Below are positions 1 to 5,853 of a stretch of DNA of 9,111 nucleotides, piece by piece (the stretch's first letter is position 1; every line of letters begins with the position of its first letter). Source of the DNA: CAZAGD01 sp049699975 (GTDB lineage Bacteria > Desulfobacterota > SM23-61); the NCBI GenBank assembly GCA_049699975.1, contig JBNAWB010000149.1:1-9111 (forward strand). Direction: 5' to 3'. The position numbers and the translations under genes are program-made. The notes below the pieces were generated by a model. That model saw only the letters and a list, made by a program, of their open reading frames with translations, ran no database searches and was not told the DNA's origin.

Positions 1-65
1 TCTCTCCCTCCCGCCTGAAGTAGGTACGAATTTCAAAAGTGATCGACGGTCAGAGATAAAAAGTA

Positions 66-93
66 TTGACTTCTTTTTAATATTAGGTAAATT
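66..93 (+). promoter_or_regulatory. Candidate sigma70-type promoter for the radC cluster
   Basis: TTGACT at 66-71 matches the -35 consensus in five of six bases. It is followed after 16 bases by TAAATT at 88-93, which matches TATAAT in four of six. The surroundings are AT-rich, and the predicted transcript would start near 100, about 30 bases before radC. This is a pattern match only. The first 65 bases of the window show no gene or other recognisable signal. Confidence 0.4.
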
Positions 94-129
94 ATCTGCA
101 TATTGAAATGGGCCCCAGATGGAGAATAA

Positions 130-828
130 ATGATGGAAAGTAAACCCGATTACCTGGGACATCGAAAAAGATTGCGGGAAAGATTCCGGAAAGATGGGAT
201 AGCCGGCATGCACGATTACGAAGTCTTGGAACTCTTGCTCACTTATGCTCTGCCGCGCAAAGACGTTAAGCCTCTGGCTAAAGAACTCATCCGGGTTTTT
301 GGAAGTTTTGCCGCCGTCTTTGATGCTTCCCTCGGTGAGTTAGAAAAAATAAAACAGGTGGGGCCCATATCGGCCACATTGCTGTGTTTGATCAAGGAAA
401 TAGGCAGCATGTATTTGGCCGAAAAGATGAAAAATAAGGATATCCTTTCTTCGCCTCAGGCAGTCTTGAACTTTGCCCGCGTAAAGCTGGCTGGTCTGCC
501 GCGCGAAGCTTTCCTGGTGATTTTTTTAAATAATAAAAATAGAGTTATCGCCTCTAAAATTATTCAAGAAGGAACTATTGATCGAGCCATAATCTATCCA
601 CGGCGGCTTATTGAAGAAGCATTAGCTTGTCATGCTACAGGAGTAATCTTGGTCCATAATCATCCCAGCGGCGAACCGGAACCTTCGCTGGAAGACAAGC
701 AGTTGACGCGTTCCCTTCTCGAAGCCGCGCGCACCATCGACTTGCGCATATTGGACCATATTATTGTGGGGCGAGAAGGATATTGCAGTTTTTTAGAAAA
801 AGGATTATTAACCGGAAAAGATGTATAA
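130..828 (+). CDS. radC: RadC family protein (UPF0758), JAB/MPN-type putative metalloprotease domain
   Basis: The 232-residue product has the full length of the RadC family. The N-terminal part (about 5-90) starts with the family-typical HRKRLRERF and DYEVLELLL segments and contains a helix-hairpin-helix-like region around KQVGPISA (75-82). The C-terminal JAB domain (about 105-226) carries the metal-site signature HNHPSG at 176-181 with Asp189 downstream (H-x-H...D) and Glu126 as the likely catalytic acid. The end of the domain has the usual LDHIIVG segment (208-214). The family was once linked to DNA repair, but that role is disputed and the biochemical activity is unknown. The start at 130 has a GGAG element at 121-124. 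A second ATG follows directly and would fit equally well. It is the first gene of a three-gene plus-strand cluster, 18 bases before the next start. Confidence 0.93.
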   Translation: MMESKPDYLGHRKRLRERFRKDGIAGMHDYEVLELLLTYALPRKDVKPLAKELIRVFGSFAAVFDASLGELEKIKQVGPISATLLCLIKEIGSMYLAEKMKNKDILSSPQAVLNFARVKLAGLPREAFLVIFLNNKNRVIASKIIQEGTIDRAIIYPRRLIEEALACHATGVILVHNHPSGEPEPSLEDKQLTRSLLEAARTIDLRILDHIIVGREGYCSFLEKGLLTGKDV

Positions 829-846
829 AGGAAGAGGGTGGCTAAG

Positions 847-1479
847 ATGAAGGAGCAAAAAATCAAAAAGATTGACCCGGCAAATTTGAACCGGGTGGAG
901 GCGCATGCTTTATTGGTGGGAGCCATTGGACCGCGGCCTATAGCTTTTGTTTCCACAATTGGGAAGCAGGGAATTAACAATGTAGCTCCTTTCAGTTTTT
1001 TCACTGCCCTTTCTGTAAAGCCAGCTATCGTAGGCTTCGCCGTAGCCCGTAAGAGAGATGGGCAGAAGAAGGACACTTTGATCAATATCGAAGAAACCAA
1101 AGAGTTTGTCATAAATGTAGTGACGGAAGAATTGGCCCAGGCCATGAATTTAACTTCTGGTGAATATGCTTATGAAGTTGATGAATTTAAAGTGGCTGCC
1201 CTAACGCCGGCCCCGAGTGATTTAATTAAGCCTCCCCGGGTGGCGGAATCGCCGATAAACTTAGAATGTAGACTCCTGCAGATTTTAGAGTTTGGCCAAT
1301 TTCCAAGCTTAACCAGCTTTATCATTGGCGAAGTTTTGCGGGTGCATATTCAGGAAGAAGTCTGCGCGGATGGAGTTATTAAAGCTCTAAAATTAAAGGC
1401 CATCGGTCGATTGGGTGAAGATTTTTATTGTAAGACCAGAGATATATTTGAAATGAAGAGGCCCACTGGACCTTTTTAA
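847..1479 (+). CDS. Flavin reductase-like FMN-binding protein (flavoredoxin type)
   Basis: This looks like a member of the FMN-binding split-barrel flavin reductase family (Pfam Flavin_Reduct type), about 210 residues. Numbered from the ATG at 847, the FMN-domain core is the GAIGPRPIAFVST segment at about 25-37, then NNVAPFSFFTALS (44-56), a KKDTLINI segment (74-81) and FVINVV (87-92). A KPPRVAESPI stretch lies at about 128-137, all typical of the flavoredoxin subgroup. Proteins of this group bind FMN and pass electrons in anaerobes, but the partner cannot be read from the sequence. There is no signal peptide. A GTG at 838 is in frame, with AAGGA five bases upstream. The ATG at 847 sits nine bases after AGGAAGAGG and is my slight preference, so the two starts are close rivals. 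The gene lies between radC and a TIGR04076-type gene, probably in one transcript. Confidence 0.88.
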   Translation: MKEQKIKKIDPANLNRVEAHALLVGAIGPRPIAFVSTIGKQGINNVAPFSFFTALSVKPAIVGFAVARKRDGQKKDTLINIEETKEFVINVVTEELAQAMNLTSGEYAYEVDEFKVAALTPAPSDLIKPPRVAESPINLECRLLQILEFGQFPSLTSFIIGEVLRVHIQEEVCADGVIKALKLKAIGRLGEDFYCKTRDIFEMKRPTGPF

Positions 1480-1503
1480 CCGAATGCTTAGAGGAGGTTA
1501 GAA

Positions 1504-1785
1504 ATGGGAGCAGAAAAAAGAGTGGGTTATAGAGTTGTAGGCACGATCAAAAGCATAAAGGGGCATTGTCACGCCGGCCATACGGTGGGGCAGCAGATCG
1601 AACTGAGTGGGCATAATACCGGGGGGTTATGCGGTTTTTTCTACCACGATGCTTTTCCCTATATTATCATGCTCCAATTTGGGGGAGGATTTCCGCCAGA
1701 ATGGGGAGGGCCGGAGATAGTGGAATTAGAATGCATGGATAAGACTAATGCCGTAAGAATGGAGCTTAGGCGCATCAAAGAATAG
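1504..1785 (+). CDS. TIGR04076 family small protein, function unknown
   Basis: The 93-residue protein resembles the TIGR04076 family by its layout: an N-terminal beta-rich segment, a Cys/His cluster HCHAGH (21-26), then GGLCGFFYHDAFPYI (40-54), a Gly-rich FGGGFPPEW stretch (59-67) and a C-terminal ELECMDKTNAVRMELRRI part. The conserved Cys22, His23, His26, Cys43, His48 and Cys77 could bind a metal, but that is inference and no function is established that I know of. A very good ribosome binding site (AGGAGG, 1492-1497) lies six bases before the ATG. The gene follows the flavin reductase gene by 24 bases, so the two are likely co-transcribed. Its stop codon is only 2 bases from the stop of pgsA on the other strand, and I see no terminator hairpin between them. 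Confidence 0.8.
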   Translation: MGAEKRVGYRVVGTIKSIKGHCHAGHTVGQQIELSGHNTGGLCGFFYHDAFPYIIMLQFGGGFPPEWGGPEIVELECMDKTNAVRMELRRIKE

Positions 1786-1787
1786 AT

Positions 1788-2372
1788 TTATTTTTGTCTT
1801 TTTTGGTGTTCGCGATAAAATTTTAAAAAATAATCTAAACCTGACCAGAGAGTAATTATCAGGGCAATGACCAGCAAAATCATGCCCAATAAGTGGAAGT
1901 CGATGCCCAAATATTCATAATGAAGAAGTAGACCAATTAAAGCAATCGATTGGAAAACTGTTTTAGCTTTTCCCCACTTGCTGGCCGCGATTACTATCCC
2001 CTGCACGGAAGCTATTCCCCGCAAGCCAGTTACGGCAATTTCCCGCCCCACGATTAAAACAACTATCCAGGCCGGAATACGGGCTAAAGAAATTAGCATA
2101 ATCATGGCGGAAGTAATTAAAAGTTTATCGGCCATAGGATCTAAAAGCTTGCCTATAGGAGTTTCTGTTTTTTGTTGGCGGGCAATATAACCATCTAAGA
2201 GATCAGTTAGGGAAGCTAAACTAAAAATTAAAGCAGCCATAAAACTGGCTAAAGGGCCGGGGAAGAATAGGAAAAAAACCACAAAAGGGATAGCCACCAG
2301 ACGAAATAAAGAGAGTAGATTGGGTATGTTCCAGAGTGCCAATGGCTTTTCTCTTTTCGCCATGACCTCCAT
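1788..2372 (-). CDS. pgsA: CDP-diacylglycerol--glycerol-3-phosphate 3-phosphatidyltransferase
   Basis: This inner-membrane enzyme forms phosphatidylglycerophosphate from CDP-diacylglycerol and glycerol-3-phosphate, the committed step to phosphatidylglycerol and cardiolipin. The 194-residue protein carries the complete CDP-alcohol phosphatidyltransferase signature D-x2-D-G-x2-A-R-x8-G-x3-D-x3-D at residues 57-82 (Asp57, Asp60, Gly61, Ala64, Arg65, Gly74, Asp78, Asp82). Several hydrophobic segments (about 23-37, 41-56, 85-97, 100-108, 138-150, 160-177) give a multi-pass membrane protein. The N-terminal NIPNLLSLFRL segment is typical of PgsA rather than of phosphatidylserine synthase. The start at 2372 is supported by AGGGAG at 2379-2384 with six bases of spacing. 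An in-frame ATG at 2363 has a purine-rich element too close to it. It is the last gene of the long minus-strand run, 30 bases after the transglycosylase gene. Confidence 0.93.
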   Translation of the reverse strand: MEVMAKREKPLALWNIPNLLSLFRLVAIPFVVFFLFFPGPLASFMAALIFSLASLTDLLDGYIARQQKTETPIGKLLDPMADKLLITSAMIMLISLARIPAWIVVLIVGREIAVTGLRGIASVQGIVIAASKWGKAKTVFQSIALIGLLLHYEYLGIDFHLLGMILLVIALIITLWSGLDYFLKFYREHQKRQK

Positions 2373-2402
2373 GTAATTCTCCCTAACTTAAAGATCACTA
2401 TT

Positions 2403-3077
2403 TCATTTGGCCAAAGAGGCTGAAAAATTAGGTTGCGGTTTCTGATTGTATTGCTGAAAATATTGTAAAACCTTCTGAATAAATCTGCGAGTTTCCTGGT
2501 AAGGAGGAACCCCGCGATAACGCAAAACTGCGTTTTCCCCAGCATTATAAGCGGCTAAAACAGCATATAAATTATGGGGAAAAAGATCAATTAAATAACG
2601 CAGGTAGCGGACGCCTCCTTCGATATTTTTTTCCGGATGGAAGGAATCTTTTACTTGGAAAGAATAAGCTGTACCGGGCATAAGCTGCATCAGCCCTTTA
2701 GCCCCCATTTTAGAGATAGCTAAAGGATTAAAATTCGATTCAGCTTTGATAATGGCCTTGATCAACGCGTAGTTCACTCCATATTTCTCAGCCGCCTGCC
2801 AAATGAGGTGGTCGAATTTTTCCTGAGCAAGGGCCGAAGCAAACCGGGGTTGATCTTCTTTCGTTGGTTCTTCTTTCTTTTCTGGGGGGACGATTTCCTC
2901 TTTCAAAATTAATTTGAATTTTCCATGGGTAGGAGTGTTGGTGAAATGCACGACTCCTTCGGGATCCACGTATATATAAATATCTGCTTGAGAACAAGGA
3001 GAATTTAGAAAAACTAAAGTTATGATTAATAAGAAATGGAAAATTAAAATCCTCCCCGCCCGGAAAAATTGGTCCAT
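2403..3077 (-). CDS. Lytic transglycosylase with N-terminal DUF4124 segment, exported
   Basis: The product is a probable periplasmic murein lytic transglycosylase of the SLT (family 1) type, which cuts glycan strands of peptidoglycan and leaves 1,6-anhydro ends. Numbered from the ATG at 3077, residues 1-31 form a signal peptide (basic start, hydrophobic core, likely cleavage after CSQA) with no lipobox. A DUF4124-like segment (YVDPEGVVHFTNTP, about 36-49) follows, then a charged linker rich in Glu and Lys. The SLT domain spans about 88-210, with the catalytic Glu113 in KAESNFNP, GLMQLMP at 128-134 and AAYNAG at 175-180. An upstream in-frame ATG at 3110 lacks a ribosome binding site. The ATG at 3077 has AGGGAG 11 bases upstream and puts the signal peptide right at the N-terminus, so I chose it. 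The product from this start is 224 residues. The gap to the preceding YHS-like gene is about 100 bases, the longest within the run. Confidence 0.9.
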   Translation of the reverse strand: MDQFFRAGRILIFHFLLIITLVFLNSPCSQADIYIYVDPEGVVHFTNTPTHGKFKLILKEEIVPPEKKEEPTKEDQPRFASALAQEKFDHLIWQAAEKYGVNYALIKAIIKAESNFNPLAISKMGAKGLMQLMPGTAYSFQVKDSFHPEKNIEGGVRYLRYLIDLFPHNLYAVLAAYNAGENAVLRYRGVPPYQETRRFIQKVLQYFQQYNQKPQPNFSASLAK

Positions 3078-3088
3078 ATAATGCTCAA

Positions 3089-3094
3089 CTCCCT
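3089..3094 (-). promoter_or_regulatory. Ribosome binding site that decides the transglycosylase start
   Basis: On the minus strand this reads AGGGAG, 11 bases before the ATG at 3077. The longer reading frame would begin at 3110 and has no purine-rich element before it. The shorter start also gives a standard signal peptide. Confidence 0.5.
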
Positions 3095-3176
3095 GCTTAA
3101 TTATGGTCATGTCTGGAAAATAAAATTAAAAAATTCACTTCCCGCAAGCCCTCTGCCCAGAATATTTTTTTTCTCC

Positions 3177-3431
3177 TTATTGATTCTTCGGCAATTGCTT
3201 AGTTAATCTATATTTCTCGAAGCATTCTTTACTGCAAAAAAACAGCTTTTTCCCTTTCCAAGAAACTTGATAAGACTTACTCTTAGGAATATAACAGTTA
3301 CAGAAAGGATCTTGAACTAACTCTTCACTAATGGCCGCGGGTGGAGAGTTTCTTTTTTTGGGGAAAAAGGCCCTTTTCACCGTAAAGTAAATAAGCAGGA
3401 GAAGAATAAAGTAAATGATTAAACGGAGCAT
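3177..3431 (-). CDS. Small membrane-anchored YHS/TRASH-like protein
   Basis: The 84-residue protein has one N-terminal hydrophobic helix (about 2-17, rich in Leu and Ile), a basic patch (KR...KKR, 19-27) and a C-terminal domain with four cysteines. These lie in DPFCNCYIP (41-49; Cys44 and Cys46) and in FFCSKECFEKY (64-74; Cys66 and Cys70). The DPxC...FCSxEC layout is that of YHS/TRASH-like metal-binding domains found in short membrane-anchored proteins of Desulfobacterota. Metal binding is inferred from the family and not demonstrated. The basic patch after the helix suggests that the domain faces the cytoplasm. Its ATG overlaps the end of folK by 13 bases, with only a weak GGA upstream, so translation is probably coupled to folK. 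The biological role is unknown. Confidence 0.78.
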   Translation of the reverse strand: MLRLIIYFILLLLIYFTVKRAFFPKKRNSPPAAISEELVQDPFCNCYIPKSKSYQVSWKGKKLFFCSKECFEKYRLTKQLPKNQ

Positions 3432-3922
3432 TGTTCTTTTTCCAAAAGAGGAATAACTTTTTCCGCCGGGGGTAGTTCGTCTAAAAGTTCACTCACCGTT
3501 TTGCCCAATTTGGGATGGACCAGGTGCGGGGCAATATCTTTCAAAGGTTGCAGCACAAATCTTCGTTTGACCATCTCGGGATGAGGAATTTGCAGATTAT
3601 CTTCTTGGCAAATCAGATTTTCATAAAAAAGAATATCTAAATCAATAACTCTGGGTCCCCAGCGTTCTTTTCTTTTCCGGCCCATATTCTCTTCAATATT
3701 CATTAAAAATTCAATAAGCTGACGCGGAGAAAAATTTGTTTCTACGGCTATTACGGCATTTACAAACCAATTTTGGTCTTTTCTACCCACTGGTTCAGTA
3801 ATATAAAATGAAGAGCAAGCCACAATTTTATTTCCTTTCTCCGCCCCAATAGCTTGGATGGCTTGCCGACAATTGGCTAAGCTGTCGCCTAAGTTTGAAC
3901 CAATACCAATATAAGTGAGCAT
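3419..3922 (-). CDS. folK: 2-amino-4-hydroxy-6-hydroxymethyldihydropteridine diphosphokinase (HPPK)
   Basis: HPPK transfers pyrophosphate from ATP to 6-hydroxymethyl-7,8-dihydropterin in cytosolic folate synthesis. Starting at the ATG at 3922, the product has 167 residues, the normal HPPK length, and opens with the typical YIGIGSNLGD (4-13). Other family landmarks are SSFYITEPVG (37-46), NWFVNAV (51-57), the signature RWGPRVIDLDIL (87-98) with the magnesium-binding Asp94 and Asp96, and IPHP (112-115). The open frame continues upstream to 4042, but that extension lies inside dapL and adds nothing family-like, so it is rejected. There is no clear Shine-Dalgarno before 3922. The gene begins 25 bases after the dapL stop and may depend on translation of dapL. 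No folP or folB is nearby. Confidence 0.93.
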   Translation of the reverse strand: MLTYIGIGSNLGDSLANCRQAIQAIGAEKGNKIVACSSFYITEPVGRKDQNWFVNAVIAVETNFSPRQLIEFLMNIEENMGRKRKERWGPRVIDLDILFYENLICQEDNLQIPHPEMVKRRFVLQPLKDIAPHLVHPKLGKTVSELLDELPPAEKVIPLLEKEQCSV

Positions 3923-3947
3923 ATTATTTTTTAAGCAAAAAGCATAC

Positions 3948-5111
3948 CTAAAATACCTTTTGTATTCTTTCCATCGCTTCTTCCAGCCGGTGGTCGGGGA
4001 CGGTGAGGGAGATACGGATATAGCCTTCGCCATGGGGTCCATAAGCTGTACCGGCCGCGACCACTATGGCCGCCTTCTCGAAGAGAGCAGTCGTAAACTC
4101 AAGAGAGGTCATTCCTTTGGGCACAGGAACCCACAGATAAAAAGTCCCTTTCTGGGGAAGAAATTCTAACCCGATCTTGGCCAAAGTCTTCAAGACTAAC
4201 TCGCGCCGCCGGGCGTAAATAGTTAGCATTTTAGTGATATTTTCATCTTCATGGCGCAAAGCCTGTATGGCGGCGTACTGGATGGCGTTAAAGATTCCCG
4301 AATCAGTATTCTCTTTTACTTTACAAAGAGCACTGATTATATCTTTGTTGCCTACGGCCATGCCGATGCGCCAGCCGGTCATGTTATAAGGCTTGGATAA
4401 GGAGTTTAGTTCTATGCCTACTTCTTTAGCCCCTGGAACAGCTAAGAAGCTCAAGCGCTCTTGCCCATCGAAGACAATCTCACTATACGGATTATCGTGA
4501 CATACGGCAATGTTATGCCGGCGGGCGAAATCAACCACGCGGGCAAAAAACTCGCGGGTGGCACAGGCTCCAGTGGGATTATTGGGATAGTTCAAGAACA
4601 TGGCTTTCGTCCGTTTAATAATTTCCCGCGGGATCTGATCAAAATCAGGAAAAAAATCGTTCTCAGCCAGGATGGGCATGGCATAGGGTTCGCCGTTTCC
4701 GATATAAATACTAGCCCGATAAGCAGGGTAACCCGGGTCAGTCATTAAAACTACTTCGCCGGGATTAACTAAGCCTAAGACAAAATGGTGGCAGCCCTCT
4801 TTAGAGCCAATTAAGCCGAGCACTTCCCCTTCCGGATTCAATTCCACCCCGTATCTACGAGCATACCAGGAGGCTACTTCTTGGCGGAAAGCCAACATAC
4901 CTTTTTCCTCATCGAGGGGATATTGATGGTTGATGGGGATCTGGGCCTGCCGACAGAGTTCGTCAATTATGCGCTGGGGAGTAGGATCAACAGGATCGCC
5001 CACGCCTAAATTAATTACATCTACCCCTTCAGCTTTGGCTTTGTTAATTTTATTTCGTAAAGTAACAAAGAGATAAGGGGGGATCTTTTGCAGACGTTCA
5101 GCAAATTGCAC
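3948..5111 (-). CDS. dapL: LL-diaminopimelate aminotransferase
   Basis: DapL is a PLP-dependent class I/II aminotransferase that converts tetrahydrodipicolinate directly to LL-diaminopimelate with glutamate as amino donor, bypassing the acylated DapD/DapC/DapE route. The product supplies lysine and meso-DAP. The 387 residues fit the family. Visible landmarks are HQYPLDEEKG (62-71), IGSKEG (101-106), DPGYP (125-129), NYPNNPTG (174-181), the PLP-ring Asp206 in CHDNPYSE, the PLP-binding Lys240 in NSLSKPYNMTGWR, and substrate-carboxylate Arg366 in YIRISL. The N-terminal IPPYLFVTLRNKI and the VPGAKEVGIELNSLSKPYN segments are what I remember from DapL of Moorella type, which separates it from aspartate or alanine aminotransferases. 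The start is a GTG at 5111 with a strong ribosome binding site. The gene is 46 bases after the corrinoid protein gene and 25 bases before folK. Confidence 0.88.
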   Translation of the reverse strand: MQFAERLQKIPPYLFVTLRNKINKAKAEGVDVINLGVGDPVDPTPQRIIDELCRQAQIPINHQYPLDEEKGMLAFRQEVASWYARRYGVELNPEGEVLGLIGSKEGCHHFVLGLVNPGEVVLMTDPGYPAYRASIYIGNGEPYAMPILAENDFFPDFDQIPREIIKRTKAMFLNYPNNPTGACATREFFARVVDFARRHNIAVCHDNPYSEIVFDGQERLSFLAVPGAKEVGIELNSLSKPYNMTGWRIGMAVGNKDIISALCKVKENTDSGIFNAIQYAAIQALRHEDENITKMLTIYARRRELVLKTLAKIGLEFLPQKGTFYLWVPVPKGMTSLEFTTALFEKAAIVVAAGTAYGPHGEGYIRISLTVPDHRLEEAMERIQKVF

Positions 5112-5116
5112 CTCAA

Positions 5117-5123
5117 CCTCCTT
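5117..5123 (-). promoter_or_regulatory. Strong ribosome binding site in front of the GTG start of dapL
   Basis: The minus strand reads AAGGAGG here, five bases before the GTG at 5111. It settles a non-ATG start, and no nearby ATG in frame competes. Confidence 0.75.
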
Positions 5124-5157
5124 AAGATTTATTAAAGAATATTAATTAACATGGATT

Positions 5158-5793
5158 TTAGAGGCTGACAAGTCCTTTTACTACTTGGACGGCAGAAGCC
5201 GCATCGGGTGCATAACCGTCGGCTCCAATTTTTTGCGCAAATTCCGCCGTAACCGGTGCGCCGCCAATGATGGTTTTGATCTCTTTCTGCAACCCCGCCG
5301 CTTTAAGCAAATCAACTGTAGTCTTCATCTGTAGCATAGTAGTAGTCAACAAAGCGGACATGCCGATGACTTTTGCACCGTTTTCGCGGGCGGCCTGCAG
5401 GAATTTTTCCGGAGGCACATCAATTCCTAAATCTATAACTTCAAACCCACCTCCTTCCAGCATCATCCCCACTAAATTCTTACCAATATCATGGAGGTCG
5501 CCTCTAACCGTTCCTAAGATAACTTTGGCCGCCGCGGTTGTAGTTGATTTAGCCAGAATGGGACGCAGCACGTCTAAACCAGCATGCATGGCCCGGGCAG
5601 CAATAAGGACTTCTGGAATATAAATTTCGTTGTTCTTAAAAAGGAGACCGATGCGCTCCATGGCTTTAATCAAGCCCTCTTGTAAAATTTTATCTGGAGT
5701 TTCTCCCACTTCCAGAGCTCGCTGAGTCAATTGTTTAACTTCTTCCATCTTTCCCATAGAAATGGCTTGAAAAAACTTCTCCTGGTCAATCAT
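5158..5793 (-). CDS. Corrinoid (B12-binding) methyl-carrier protein
   Basis: The 211-residue protein has the two-domain form of the corrinoid proteins of methyltransferase systems (MtbC/MtmC/MtaC-like, also the central part of MetH). A four-helix cap spans about 1-85 and includes EVLIAARAMHAGLDVLRPIL (61-80). A Rossmann-like B12 domain spans about 88-211. The cobalt-ligand motif D-x-H-x-x-G is Asp99, His101, Gly104 in RGDLHDIGKN, with the supporting S-x-L at 146-148 and GG at 177-178. All key residues are present, so it should bind a corrinoid with His101 as lower ligand and carry a methyl group on cobalt. Such proteins normally pair with a substrate-specific methyltransferase and a second methyltransferase to folate or CoM, neither of which is in the window. 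AAGGAGG lies about nine bases before the ATG. The gene sits 60 bases after the ABC1/UbiB gene. Confidence 0.9.
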   Translation of the reverse strand: MIDQEKFFQAISMGKMEEVKQLTQRALEVGETPDKILQEGLIKAMERIGLLFKNNEIYIPEVLIAARAMHAGLDVLRPILAKSTTTAAAKVILGTVRGDLHDIGKNLVGMMLEGGGFEVIDLGIDVPPEKFLQAARENGAKVIGMSALLTTTMLQMKTTVDLLKAAGLQKEIKTIIGGAPVTAEFAQKIGADGYAPDAASAVQVVKGLVSL

Positions 5794-5853
5794 TATTTCT
5801 TTCCTCCTTTACATTTTTTAGCAAAAGTTTAGGCTCTCTTGGTCAAAATTTAT

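Noticed and set aside
660..1145. A 161-codon minus-strand open frame across the radC / flavin reductase junction
   Set aside because: It spans the complement of two conserved genes, and the product shows no recognisable domain.
3078..3110. Longer start for the lytic transglycosylase at 3110
   Set aside because: There is no ribosome binding site before it, and it would push the signal peptide inward by 11 residues; the ATG at 3077 fits better.
3078..3176. Possible terminator in the gap between the YHS-like gene and the transglycosylase gene
   Set aside because: There are T-runs on the minus strand but I could not find a stem longer than three or four base pairs before them.
3923..4042. Upstream extension of folK by 40 codons
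   Set aside because: The extension is the out-of-frame complement of the dapL 3' end and adds a low-complexity Ser/Pro/Lys sequence; HPPK proteins begin at the TYIGIGSN segment.
5794..5853. TTGACC with a downstream TGCTAA on the minus strand as an internal promoter for the corrinoid protein gene
   Set aside because: The -10 match is only about two of six at 17-base spacing, and the better extended -10 would need a 20-base spacer.
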